Assembly (NCBI GenBank): GCA_964405835.1
Contig: CAYOPN010000027.1
Span: 1-34,336 of the forward strand
DNA length: 34,336 nt
Direction: 5' to 3'
DNA from: JAJVIP01 sp964405835
GTDB lineage: Bacteria > Elusimicrobiota > Elusimicrobia > F11
Within the stretch, counting starts at the first letter, position 1, and every line of letters begins with the position of its first letter. Positions 7,561-15,096 of this stretch are shown piece after piece. Made by a program: the position numbers and the translations under genes. The notes under the pieces are model-generated. The model was not told the origin of the DNA. It saw only the letters and a program-made list of their open reading frames with translations, and made no database searches.

Positions 7561-7593
7561 GACAAGTCTTGTCATGGATTTGTCATTTGTCAA
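7561..7593. promoter_or_regulatory. Palindrome and repeated TTGTCA motifs upstream of the PorV/cytochrome operon
   Basis: GACAAGTCTTGTC (7561-7573) is a perfect palindrome around one base. TTGTCA occurs three times, at 7569-7574, 7580-7585 and 7587-7592. On the minus strand the last copy gives TTGACA (7588-7593), a consensus -35 box, though the -10 region 17 bases on is weak. It lies 58 bases upstream of the PorV-like start, so it may be that operon's promoter with a regulator site. Not matched to a known regulator. Confidence 0.3.
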
Positions 7594-7637
7594 TTTATTG
7601 TGCATTAAGTCATCCTGCGGTTTTCAAGAACCCGCCC

Positions 7638-7643
7638 TATAAT
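7638..7643 (+). promoter_or_regulatory. TATAAT -10 box upstream of the TPR gene
   Basis: A perfect TATAAT lies 40 bases before the ATG of the TPR gene in the 180-base divergent gap shared with the PorV-like operon. The -35 region 17 bases upstream is not a good match. The surrounding CCTATAATTAAGG is AT-rich on both strands and could also serve the opposite direction. Confidence 0.4.
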
Positions 7644-7683
7644 TAAGGAAGCCATTGGCAAAACTGTTTCATAACTAAACTTT

Positions 7684-10401
7684 ATGCACGCCATAATCGC
7701 GTTTCTAGCCTTCATATTCAGTCCTACGGACGATTGGACGCTCAAACAAGCGTTTGAGCTCTTTATCGATCCTTCCGAAATACCGGCTGTCGTTGAGCAA
7801 GTTAACCGGACCGCCGGAAAATATCCGACGGTGGTTAGGTTAGGTGAGAAAGAAATCTCCGCCGACTCTGTGAATTCCGCGCTCTGGTCCCATATTCTGG
7901 AAAAACAGAACCATACGAAACTCGCCCACACGGCCTGGAAAAAAAGCGCGGGCGATCCACGCGCGCCAGCCGAGCTCGTTGATCAGATGCAGCTCAAACT
8001 CGGTGAAGCTGCGCTTGCCGACGGTGATTTAAGCGCGGCACAAAACCATTTTGAGAGAATTTTGGCAAATGCCGACAGCCCGTACCGCTTGGACGCCCGC
8101 ATCGACCTGTTGATCGTTGCGTTGCAACGCGAGGACATGGACGCGGTAAAGACCCAGGCCGGGATCATCGAAACGCATGTCGGCAAACAGGCCCCCGTCA
8201 AACGCGCGCTGTTCCCGCTGGGCCTAGCGTCCTACGCCACCAACGATTTCGCGGCCGCCAACGACTATTTCGCGGCCATGGACAACGACCCACGCGGACA
8301 ATATTTTCAAGGCCTCGCGCTGCGCAAGCTGGACCGGCCGCGCGACGCGCTCATTGCCTGGCAGAACCTGCGCCAAGCAGGGACCGATAAATATTGGTCG
8401 CAACTCGCCAACACCCAAGTCGCCGAAACCTATTTTGCACTGGGCGATGACCGCCTCGCGCGCGGGGCCTGCGAAAAGGTCCTCGAATCCGTGGAAGAAA
8501 ATGGCGCGCTCAAAGAGATAATCGATTTCCGGCTGGCTTCCATCGACATGCGCGAAGGCGAATACGACAACGCGCTGGCACGGCTTGAATCATTAAAGGA
8601 AGGCGAACTCGCCCAGCGTTCCAACATTTTGATGGCCGAGGCCATGATCAAGACCGGCCGGTCGGCTGATCTGTACGAGACGCTGGCGCGCGAGAAAGGC
8701 CGCGGCGGCGCGGAGAAGTCCTACCAGACCGCGTGGGCCGCGTTGTTTGAAAAGAAAAGTGAGGATTCGGTCAGCATTGCTCAGACGGGTCTCGAGAAAT
8801 ATTTTGATGCGGAATACACGCCGCGCTTGCTGTTGTTGCAGGGCCTGGCTTTCGAGCACACCGGCGCCGAAGCCGATGCGCTGGCCGCCTACCAGACCGT
8901 CATCGACCGTTTTCCGCAATCCCACGCGGCCGCGCAAAGCACCCATTGGTTGACGCTGGCCTATCTCCGCTTGGGCCGTTTCCGCGAAGCGGTCACACAC
9001 GGATCGTATGCGTGGTCGCAGTTGCCGGAGGAACTCAAACGTGAACATCCGGATACCGCGTATTGGCTCGCCGAAGCGCACCTGAAACTCGACCGCATTG
9101 ACGAAGCCGATGCCAACTTCGGGAAATTCCTCGCGATGACCAAGCCGGACAACAAATTGCTCATGAACGCCCAGTTCCAACGCTCGGTGACGCTTGCGAA
9201 ACTGAACCGCCCGGCTGAAGCGCTCGCCATGCTCGACCAATTCACGAAGACCGCCAACGACCGCGGCCAGGCGCAATGGGTCGCTTACGCGAACCTTCAA
9301 AGAGGAAACATCTATTTCAACAACAAACAATACGCCGAAGCGGTCACGGCCTACCGCCAGGGCGCCGGCGCGTCGAAAGCGCTTTTTAACGGAGCGCTTG
9401 CTCTCTACAAAATGGAGTACTACACGGACGCGGCGGAAACCTGGGCCAAGATGGGCGTCGAACGCCGCCAGGAAAAATTTGGCGAGCTGGCTTCGTTCCG
9501 CTCAGCGCGCACGCTGTTTGAACTCGGACGCGCCACCGATGCTGTTAACAGCTTCATGCTTTTCGCGCGCGCGTATCCGGACAGCCCGCTCGTGAAAGAA
9601 GCCCGGCTCCAGGCCGGCCATGCGCTTTACAACGCCGGGCAGATCGCCGAGGCGGCCCCCTATTACGCTGACTATTTAAACCGTTATCGCACGACCGAGG
9701 ACATGGTCGCCGCCACGCCATATCTGGCCGCCTGTTACGCGCACATGGGAAAATCGCCAATGGAAGCCGACGAATTGATGCGCGGACTGCCCCCCACCGA
9801 CGTGTACGCGGGCATCCGCTGGGAGAAAGGCGCGAAGGATTTCAACAACAAAAATTTCGCCGAAGCCGAGATGTTGTTCGCTCAACTTGTCACCGACGCT
9901 CCCACGCACGAGAACGCGGGGCCCGCGCGTTTCTACCGCGGCGAGAGCGCGTTCACGCAGGGCAAGTGGGTCGACGCCGAGTCCTCGTTCAGCAGCTACC
10001 TGGGCTCGCTCGACAAAACGACCGATTTGCAAGGTTCCGCTCCCGTGGCCCTTTTCCACAAGGGCGTCTCGCTGTACAATCAAGACAAGCTGCTGAAAGC
10101 GGCCGGCGTGTTTGAGTCGATGCTGAACGAATATCCCGAACACCCGCTGGCCGCCGATGCCGGGCAGAACTTGTTGATCTGCTATCACAACCTGGGAGAC
10201 TGGAACACGCGCGATCTTAATCGAGAGAAATATAGGATTCCGAACGTCGAACAGACAGCTCCGGCTGCCGCACAAACGACCGATGAGAAACCCGCGGGAC
10301 GCGGCGTGCACGAAGTGCCGGCCGGGTCCGCGCCCATCATGAACGCGCCACGCGAAGTTGCCGAAGCGACGACCACCGCCCCCACCACCGTCCAGCAATG
10401 A
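7684..10401 (+). CDS. Large tetratricopeptide-repeat (TPR) protein, probably envelope-associated
   Basis: A 905-residue protein made of successive TPR-type helical hairpins from about residue 90 to 850. Recurrent motifs include DAEYTPRLLLLQGLAFEHTG, RGNIYFNNKQYAEAVTAYRQ and ARFYRGESAFTQGKWVDAES. The repeats resemble those of the YbgF/BamD-type superfamily. The N terminus MHAIIAFLAFIFS is short and hydrophobic and may be a signal peptide. The last 60 residues are rich in Ala, Pro and Thr and look like a linker. TPR arrays bind partner proteins; the partner is unknown, but the next gene overlaps by four bases (ATGA), implying coupled translation and a shared job. No clear Shine-Dalgarno precedes the ATG. 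Confidence 0.75.
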   Translation: MHAIIAFLAFIFSPTDDWTLKQAFELFIDPSEIPAVVEQVNRTAGKYPTVVRLGEKEISADSVNSALWSHILEKQNHTKLAHTAWKKSAGDPRAPAELVDQMQLKLGEAALADGDLSAAQNHFERILANADSPYRLDARIDLLIVALQREDMDAVKTQAGIIETHVGKQAPVKRALFPLGLASYATNDFAAANDYFAAMDNDPRGQYFQGLALRKLDRPRDALIAWQNLRQAGTDKYWSQLANTQVAETYFALGDDRLARGACEKVLESVEENGALKEIIDFRLASIDMREGEYDNALARLESLKEGELAQRSNILMAEAMIKTGRSADLYETLAREKGRGGAEKSYQTAWAALFEKKSEDSVSIAQTGLEKYFDAEYTPRLLLLQGLAFEHTGAEADALAAYQTVIDRFPQSHAAAQSTHWLTLAYLRLGRFREAVTHGSYAWSQLPEELKREHPDTAYWLAEAHLKLDRIDEADANFGKFLAMTKPDNKLLMNAQFQRSVTLAKLNRPAEALAMLDQFTKTANDRGQAQWVAYANLQRGNIYFNNKQYAEAVTAYRQGAGASKALFNGALALYKMEYYTDAAETWAKMGVERRQEKFGELASFRSARTLFELGRATDAVNSFMLFARAYPDSPLVKEARLQAGHALYNAGQIAEAAPYYADYLNRYRTTEDMVAATPYLAACYAHMGKSPMEADELMRGLPPTDVYAGIRWEKGAKDFNNKNFAEAEMLFAQLVTDAPTHENAGPARFYRGESAFTQGKWVDAESSFSSYLGSLDKTTDLQGSAPVALFHKGVSLYNQDKLLKAAGVFESMLNEYPEHPLAADAGQNLLICYHNLGDWNTRDLNREKYRIPNVEQTAPAAAQTTDEKPAGRGVHEVPAGSAPIMNAPREVAEATTTAPTTVQQ

Positions 10402-11651
10402 AATCCCCTGTCATCGGAGTATTGGTCTTCTTTGGAATGGTCTCTTTTTTGCCGGCCGAAGACTTGAACATGAAAGTGACAGGCGATTCCAAGGAGCGCG
10501 TTCCGCTCGATACCCTTTCCGCCTCGCCCGACCTCCCGGACCCCGCCTCCCTTTCTTATTCGCTCGACGACGGAAAATCGGCGATGGAAGGCGAGACCGT
10601 CCCGCTCTCCGTTTCAAAGGCCGCGAAAATGAGCGATCGCAGCAACATTCCCCCCGCCGGTTTCCCGACCATCACTTCCGCGCCCTATATTATGCATCCG
10701 GTGCAACCGTTAAAAATTGTTCCGAGCAGCTGGACTTTTCTCATCGTGGATGACACCAACAAAACGTGGTTTGAAGAAAACGGCAACGGCACACCGCCCG
10801 CAACCGTCCGCTGGAACGGCCTGCGCGGAAACGAATTTGTTTTGGACCCGAACATGACCTACGTGTCGCTGTTAAAAGTGACCAATCCCGACAGCACCAT
10901 CATCACGCTGCCGGGCCAGGCCGCGCGCTTTACGGCCTTTGTCCGCCAAGATCGCGAAAACATCGTGATTGTGTTCGGTCAACGGATTTACCGGGAGAAG
11001 CTGGCGGCGTTTTCCGATGAGGCCCGGATCTACCTGGATGATCTGGTCCGTCGGTTGACGCTGTTGCCGCCGCCGCTTCCCAACGAATGGGACGAAAAGA
11101 AAACCTGGTCGATAACGCTTTTTGAGCCCGCCGGCGATGAAGACATGGGCGCCGCGCGCCAACAGTTGTGGAAATCTTATCTCGAGAAAAAACTCGGCAT
11201 CAAAGTCCCCCAAAGCAAACTGGTCGTGCGCGATTCCTCCGACGGATTTTCGCGCGTGGAAGTATTGCTTAAAGGCACCAAACAACCGGAGATCGAGGCA
11301 ATGATGCACGCGCCCGTGGCGAAGCTGCGCAAAGCGAACGAAAACGTTTCGGAATGGGTCAAACTCAAGCCGCAGAAAGACATACTGATTGTTGAGTTGC
11401 GGCACGATTGTTTGTTCCGGTCGGGCATGGCCTATTTGCGCGACGAAGCGGTCCCGCCCTTGGTGCAGGCGATGAACGACGTGGAGAAGGAAATACGGGT
11501 TTCGAAACGGAAGGTCTTACTGCGGAGCTACACGGAAAAAGTCAGGGACGCGAAGAGAGACAAATACGAAGAGGACCCGGCGCTGGCGGCCCTGCGAAGC
11601 AAGGTGTTATTTTCGCTTTTTGCGCGCGCCGGACTTCTTGGCGGGAGCTGA
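10398..11651 (+). CDS. Exported protein with OmpA/MotB-like C-terminal region (degenerate)
   Basis: A 417-residue protein with signal peptide MKSPVIGVLVFFGMVSFLPA. Residues 30-100 are Pro/Ser-rich and look disordered. Two segments (about 180-300 and 330-417) each resemble an OmpA-C domain: a strand with Phe/Gly, a helix ending in a Leu run, then a strand and an arginine-rich helix. The second reads LFRSGMAYLRDEAVPPLV, then KVLLRSYTE and finally RSKVLFSLFARAGLL, comparable to the RA..V...L..GV end of OmpA-C. The usual GHTD signature is absent, so peptidoglycan binding is uncertain. Its start overlaps the TPR gene stop (ATGA). Its last 45 bases overlap the end of the convergent YceI-family gene. 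Confidence 0.6.
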   Translation: MKSPVIGVLVFFGMVSFLPAEDLNMKVTGDSKERVPLDTLSASPDLPDPASLSYSLDDGKSAMEGETVPLSVSKAAKMSDRSNIPPAGFPTITSAPYIMHPVQPLKIVPSSWTFLIVDDTNKTWFEENGNGTPPATVRWNGLRGNEFVLDPNMTYVSLLKVTNPDSTIITLPGQAARFTAFVRQDRENIVIVFGQRIYREKLAAFSDEARIYLDDLVRRLTLLPPPLPNEWDEKKTWSITLFEPAGDEDMGAARQQLWKSYLEKKLGIKVPQSKLVVRDSSDGFSRVEVLLKGTKQPEIEAMMHAPVAKLRKANENVSEWVKLKPQKDILIVELRHDCLFRSGMAYLRDEAVPPLVQAMNDVEKEIRVSKRKVLLRSYTEKVRDAKRDKYEEDPALAALRSKVLFSLFARAGLLGGS

Positions 11652-12269
11652 CACTTTCGACCATCCCTGGTCCGCCACGCCCACCAGACGGAGCCGGACA
11701 TGGACTTCCGGCGCCACTTTCACACCGATCATTCGGATACCCGAAGGCCCGTGAATATTATGGTCGGCCAACTTCACAACAAACCTTCCGTCCACGCGTA
11801 ATTTTTGGCCATCGATTTTTATTGTTAACGGAACTGTTACGTATTGAGAAATCCCTTTTAAAAAGAAAGAGCCGGTCACTTTCACAAACCAAGAATTTTC
11901 CTCCTTCTTCACCACCGTCCGTTGATCTGTTTGGGTCAGGTCAAACCGTATAGACGGGTTACGAGCCTCGTTCAACCATTCATCGGACCTTAAATGTTCG
12001 TCCCGTGTCGAATTCCCCGTGAGCATCCGGCCGACCGGCACACTCACCGTTCCGCTCAGCGCGAGATTGGGTTTGGCGGGATCCAGGGTGATCATCCCCT
12101 GAACGCCTTCGGCCACGCCCTCAATGTATTCCACCGGCGCTTTCGATTCGAACGTGACTTGCCCAGACCCATTCCGATCCGAAAGCATATACGTGACAGG
12201 TGCGGCGAACGCGGGGCTGGAAACCGCTAATAATAGGAGGAACGACGCGGGAGTGCGAAAAGATGACAT
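11607..12269 (-). CDS. YceI-family periplasmic lipocalin-like protein
   Basis: A 220-residue protein with signal peptide ending SSPAFA (about residue 22). The body is a YceI domain: GQVTFESKAPVEYIEGVAEG, then the family hallmark TRDEHLRSDEWLNEARNPSI, then FFLKGISQYVTVPLTI and HNIHGPSGIRMIG. YceI proteins form a barrel that binds long isoprenoid or amphiphilic lipids in the periplasm; the ligand here is unknown. The C terminus adds a lysine-rich tail (AKKSGARKKRK). That tail is encoded in the stretch overlapping the convergent gene, which may explain its odd composition. No Shine-Dalgarno is seen before the ATG. Confidence 0.85.
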   Translation of the reverse strand: MSSFRTPASFLLLLAVSSPAFAAPVTYMLSDRNGSGQVTFESKAPVEYIEGVAEGVQGMITLDPAKPNLALSGTVSVPVGRMLTGNSTRDEHLRSDEWLNEARNPSIRFDLTQTDQRTVVKKEENSWFVKVTGSFFLKGISQYVTVPLTIKIDGQKLRVDGRFVVKLADHNIHGPSGIRMIGVKVAPEVHVRLRLVGVADQGWSKVSAPAKKSGARKKRK

Positions 12270-12300
12270 GCAGAGAGTGTGCCTTACCCAAACGTTGCTT

Positions 12301-12516
12301 TCAACAGAAAGTACCAGCGTAGTAAAATTCCGACTTTAAGTGACTCACTGTATTGGTTCGCATTGACCGGACCAGAACCGACTTCTCCCGCTCTTCCAAA
12401 AAATTGTCGACCTCTCCGAAAATGAAAATGCATCGACCAAACAGCACGCCTTGTTTTTCTTGATACTTCATTAGAGTTTCGCGGATGGCCATCGATCCGC
12501 AGAGGAAGAACATCAA
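12301..12516 (-). CDS. Possible small protein or decayed gene divergent from fic; start uncertain
   Basis: This open frame encodes residues such as KYQEKQGVLFGRCIFIFGEV and ends YYAGTFC. Counting from a TTG at 12516 gives 71 residues; an ATG follows immediately at 12513. The same frame stays open upstream to a stop at 12619-12621. The translation of that upstream part (NRDDSPYDRRYKRTRINEKQ) looks like real protein, with an RRYKR segment of the kind that begins PilZ-like domains. No ATG, GTG or TTG lies in that part. AAAGGG at 12606-12611 on the minus strand would suit an initiation codon near 12600, where an ATT stands. So the gene may have lost its start, use a rare start, or be a chance frame. 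It occupies most of the 395-base gap between the YceI and Fic genes. Confidence 0.35.
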   Translation of the reverse strand: MMFFLCGSMAIRETLMKYQEKQGVLFGRCIFIFGEVDNFLEEREKSVLVRSMRTNTVSHLKSEFYYAGTFC

Positions 12517-12592
12517 TGAGATTTTCTGCTTTTCATTGATCCGGGTCCGCTTATAACGGCGATCATAGGGCGAGTCGTCGCGGTTGGGTATC

Positions 12593-12621
12593 TGATTAAT
12601 AGAAGCCCTTTCTATTAATCA
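12593..12621. promoter_or_regulatory. Upstream palindrome of the fic region (operator-like, copy 1)
   Basis: TGATTAATAGAA (12593-12604) and its exact complement TTCTATTAATCA (12610-12621) form a 12-bp perfect inverted repeat with a five-base centre. It has the same half-site pattern and the same nine-base core spacing as copy 2: TGAKTAATAG, nine bases, CTATTAMTCA. The centre-to-centre distance is 44 bases, about four helical turns. It covers the putative ribosome-binding site of the divergent frame at 12301-12516. Confidence 0.55.
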
Positions 12622-12635
12622 TTTATCAATGTATT

Positions 12636-12666
12636 ATGAGTAATAGGAAGGAGCCCTATTACTCAT
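12636..12666. promoter_or_regulatory. Palindrome over the fic ribosome-binding site and start (operator-like, copy 2)
   Basis: ATGAGTAATAGG (12636-12647) and CCTATTACTCAT (12655-12666) form a perfect 12-bp inverted repeat. Its right arm includes the first two bases of the fic ATG, and the loop holds the Shine-Dalgarno AAGGAG (12648-12653). A possible -10 box TATTAT (12632-12637) touches the left arm. As DNA it could be an operator bound by the winged-helix end of the Fic protein. As RNA it would present the Shine-Dalgarno in a hairpin loop. Confidence 0.6.
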
Positions 12667-13816
12667 GAAATGGAATTGGCAACACTCGGATTGGCCCGAC
12701 TTCTCTTGGAAAAAGAGCCTCTTAACGAAGGCGGAGGAACTCTTTCTGTTGGGAGCCGGTGTTTTTGTCGGCACCGTGAAGCACCTCGCTGCGGAGGACC
12801 GAAACCAACTCACGGTTGAACTCATGAGTACCGAGGCTGTCACCACTTCGGAGATTGAGGGAGAAATCCTCGACCGGGACAGCGTCCAGTCCTCCATACG
12901 GAGACAGCTCGGACTTTCGGCCGACCACAGGAAGGTTAAACCAGCGGAACATGGGATCGCTGAAATGATGGTTGATCTCTATCGCTCATATGCATCGCCG
13001 CTTTTGGATCATGGCCTTTTTGCTTGGCACCGAATGCTGATGTCCGGTCGCCGCGACTTGAAAATCATTGGCGGATACCGGACTCATCGAGAACCGATGC
13101 AAGTGGTATCCGGCACAGTGAACTCGCCTCGCGTGCATTTTGAGGCCCCGCCCTCATCAAAAGTCCCCGCCGAAATGTCCCGATTCATTCGATGGTTCAA
13201 CCATTCCGCGGCTGGCGGCTCAGAACCATTACCGGCATTAACTCGGTCCGGAATCGCCCATCTTTATTTTGTGTCCATCCATCCGTTCGAGGACGGCAAC
13301 GGTCGGATCGGCCGTGCCATCGCGGAGAAATCTTTGGCGCAAAGCTTGGGCCAACCCACATTGACGGCGCTGGACGCGACGATTCTTGCCAAGCGGAAAT
13401 CCTATTACACCGCCCTCGAAGCGGCAAACAAGGACAACGAAGTCACAGACTGGCTTATCTGGTTCGCCGCGACCGCGATTGAAGCGCAGCGCCGCACAAT
13501 TGCACTTGTCGAGTTCCTTATTGCCAAGACCAAACTGCTCGACCGGCTGCGGGGCCAGCTTAACGAGCGGCAAGAAAAGGCCTTGGTGCGCATGCTTCGG
13601 GAAGGTCCGTCTGGATTCAAAGGTGGCTTAAGCGCAGGTAAATACATCAGTATTACAGGAGCGTCCATTGCAACGGCCACCCGTGATCTAGCGGATATGG
13701 TGGCCAAAAAAGCTTTGATGCGCACTGGGGAGCTCCGTCATGCTCGCTATCACATTGGGATTCCGTTGAAGGTTATCCCACCTGTTGTGATAGAGAAAAA
13801 TGGCGAGGTAATTTAA
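12665..13816 (+). CDS. Class II Fic-family AMP-transferase with DUF4172 N terminus and winged-helix C terminus
   Basis: A 383-residue protein. The N terminus MKWNWQHSDWPDFSW is the DUF4172 signature. T61-SEI-E65-G is the class II inhibitory motif [ST]xxxE[GN], whose Glu blocks ATP binding. The catalytic motif H206-PFEDGNGRIGR is intact, so AMP transfer (or removal) from ATP to a target hydroxyl is expected. The last 90 residues (from about RQEKALVRMLREGP) look like a winged helix, which could bind DNA. The ATG has AAGGAG upstream inside a hairpin loop. The gene stands alone, with a pair of matching palindromes upstream that suggest self-control. It may work as a toxin with built-in antitoxin; the target is unknown. 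Confidence 0.9.
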   Translation: MKWNWQHSDWPDFSWKKSLLTKAEELFLLGAGVFVGTVKHLAAEDRNQLTVELMSTEAVTTSEIEGEILDRDSVQSSIRRQLGLSADHRKVKPAEHGIAEMMVDLYRSYASPLLDHGLFAWHRMLMSGRRDLKIIGGYRTHREPMQVVSGTVNSPRVHFEAPPSSKVPAEMSRFIRWFNHSAAGGSEPLPALTRSGIAHLYFVSIHPFEDGNGRIGRAIAEKSLAQSLGQPTLTALDATILAKRKSYYTALEAANKDNEVTDWLIWFAATAIEAQRRTIALVEFLIAKTKLLDRLRGQLNERQEKALVRMLREGPSGFKGGLSAGKYISITGASIATATRDLADMVAKKALMRTGELRHARYHIGIPLKVIPPVVIEKNGEVI

Positions 13817-13820
13817 ATAT

Positions 13821-13904
13821 TGCTGAGGGAAGGATTCGAACCTTCGTAGGGCGTAGCCCGGCAGATTTACAGTCTGCTCCGATTGACCGCTCCGGCACCT
13901 CAGC
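13821..13904 (-). tRNA. tRNA-Tyr (anticodon GTA)
   Basis: The minus strand folds as a class II tRNA. The acceptor is GCTGAGG/CCTCAGC (13898-13904 with 13822-13828) with an A discriminator. The anticodon stem GCAGA/TCTGC encloses loop CTGTAAA with anticodon GTA. A long variable arm is typical of bacterial tRNA-Tyr, and the T arm is GAAGG-TTCGAAT-CCTTC. CCA is not encoded. It is convergent with fic, four bases from its stop. Confidence 0.93.
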
Positions 13905-13976
13905 TAAAACGAATTTTATGAAACTCGACTGGAAATTCTTATCGCCGGTCACTGCGAACATTTGCGAACAAGCCTC

Positions 13977-14050
13977 CCGGAAATTGGGTCATAAAAGGTC
14001 ATACCCGGCGACTTCCTAATAAAACTACAAGGATTTTGACCCAATTCCGG
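13977..14050. repeat. Imperfect inverted repeat between tRNA-Tyr and the tRNA-like remnant
   Basis: CCGGAAATTGGGTCATAAAA (13977-13996) and TTTTGACCCAATTCCGG (14034-14050) pair almost fully, with two single-base bulges. This lies in the 320-base gene-free stretch 13905-14225. The same stretch holds a short direct repeat (GCGAACAT then GCGAACAA near 13955-13970), the remnant below and GC-rich hairpins. Such repeats beside a tRNA gene fit an old integration site, but no integrase is present. Confidence 0.45.
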
Positions 14051-14072
14051 CCTATTTTCTCCCGTTACCCCT

Positions 14073-14126
14073 GTTGACAGACGATTTACAGTCTGGTGCA
14101 TTTGGCCGCTCTGCCACCGACCCACC
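14073..14126 (-). pseudogene. Truncated tRNA-Tyr-like remnant
   Basis: On the minus strand GGTGGGT begins an acceptor-like segment. A D-arm-like GGCAGAGCGGCCAAATGCA follows, then AGACTGTAAATCGTCT, an anticodon arm with GTA. The stem pairs only as CAGAC/GTCTG, which leaves an eight-base loop, so there is one base too many. No matching 3' acceptor strand follows. A weak T-arm-like GGGTCAAAATCC occurs about 50 bases further on. It is therefore probably a decayed copy of a tyrosine tRNA, different in acceptor sequence from the intact neighbour. Confidence 0.45.
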
Positions 14127-14186
14127 TACGCCAAAAAAACGGCTACGGTGGGCAAGCCCGACCTTACTTTTTAAGGAAGGGAGCAT

Positions 14187-14213
14187 GGCCCCCGTAGCTC
14201 AGCGAAGGGGGCC
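14187..14213 (-). terminator. GC-rich hairpin downstream of the yihY gene
   Basis: GGCCCCC (14187-14193) pairs with GGGGGCC (14207-14213) around 13 bases, 13 bases beyond the stop of the minus-strand yihY gene. No clean T run follows on the minus strand; CTTAAAAAG comes about 12 bases later. It is a possible transcription end for the XRE-to-yihY gene series. Confidence 0.35.
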
Positions 14214-14225
14214 GAAGATATCAAA

Positions 14226-15089
14226 TTAGGAGGTGCCCGACGGGAGGGCGGAGCGGAGGTCTTTCTTGTTGGAATAGATGCGCGTGAACTCGGAGCCGTA
14301 GAGGAAGATCAGCATCGAAAGGTAAATCCACATAAGGATCAGGATAATGGACCCAACCGGTCCAAACATGGCGCTGACATGGCTGAGACGGAACACGCTG
14401 GTAAAAATGTAACGGGCGAGCGCAAACACTACGGTCGTGACCAGGGCGCCGAACAGCACGTTTTTCCAGGACGGTTTCTTCAATGGCAAGAATTTGTTGA
14501 TTGAAGCGAACACAAACGCATAGAGGCACAACGAAAATGCCTGACTTAACAAATGGAGCGCGAATTGAAACCCGGTTTCAAGCCCGTATTGATGGAGTTT
14601 GTGTCGCATCGCTGAAATCATGCCAGTCGCAATGAAACAACCAAGCACGACCACCACAGGAATAATCATCAACACAACCGAGCGAAGCCGTACCGCCACC
14701 GCGCCTTTGAGTCCCCCCCGCCGCTTCTCTTCTTTATCCCAGATCTGGCTGATGGCCCGTTGCAAAATAATGAAAATCCGTGAAGCGCCGTAAAAAACGA
14801 TCAAGCCTCCGATCACTCCGCCCTTGGCGAGCTGGCTTTTGTTCACGCCGATAAAAAATGTTTCAAAGGACCGCGCGGCATCGGCTCCAAACATGCCTTC
14901 GAGTTGCTCGAGAAGGAACCCATGTGAGAAATGAGAGCTGACCAATTTTCCGGCCACGGCAATCGCGAACAACGACAACGGAATGATGGAAAAAAGGATG
15001 AAATAGGAGAAACCGGACGCGAACAGATTAAGGTTGTCGCGCCGTCCCTCGAGCACGGTCTCCTTGAAAAGGTGCCACCACCTTCTCAC
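14226..15089 (-). CDS. YihY/BrkB-family inner-membrane protein
   Basis: A 287-residue polytopic membrane protein of the YihY (formerly ribonuclease BN/BrkB) family. The family pattern is visible: a basic N-terminal helix (RRWWHLFKETVLEGRRDNLN), LFASGFSYFILFSIIPL, then about six hydrophobic helices including GGVIGGLIVFYGASRIFIIL, SVVLMIIPVVVVLGCFIATG and GSIILILMWIYLSMLIFLYG. The ending GSEFTRIY is also typical. A GTG start at 15089 was chosen: TAGGG lies upstream and it avoids overlap. An ATG at 15161 would overlap the MEMO gene by 65 bases. The molecular role of the family is not established. It lies seven bases after the MEMO-family gene. Confidence 0.88.
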   Translation of the reverse strand: MRRWWHLFKETVLEGRRDNLNLFASGFSYFILFSIIPLSLFAIAVAGKLVSSHFSHGFLLEQLEGMFGADAARSFETFFIGVNKSQLAKGGVIGGLIVFYGASRIFIILQRAISQIWDKEEKRRGGLKGAVAVRLRSVVLMIIPVVVVLGCFIATGMISAMRHKLHQYGLETGFQFALHLLSQAFSLCLYAFVFASINKFLPLKKPSWKNVLFGALVTTVVFALARYIFTSVFRLSHVSAMFGPVGSIILILMWIYLSMLIFLYGSEFTRIYSNKKDLRSALPSGTS

Positions 15090-15096
15090 GAAAACC

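Noticed and set aside
13773..13961. 62-codon minus-strand frame
   Set aside because: It is the translation of the tRNA-Tyr gene and its flanks.
14073..14126. A functional second tRNA-Tyr, possibly split by an intron
   Set aside because: The anticodon loop has an extra base, no 3' acceptor strand follows, and the neighbouring sequence is far too short and unlike a group I intron.
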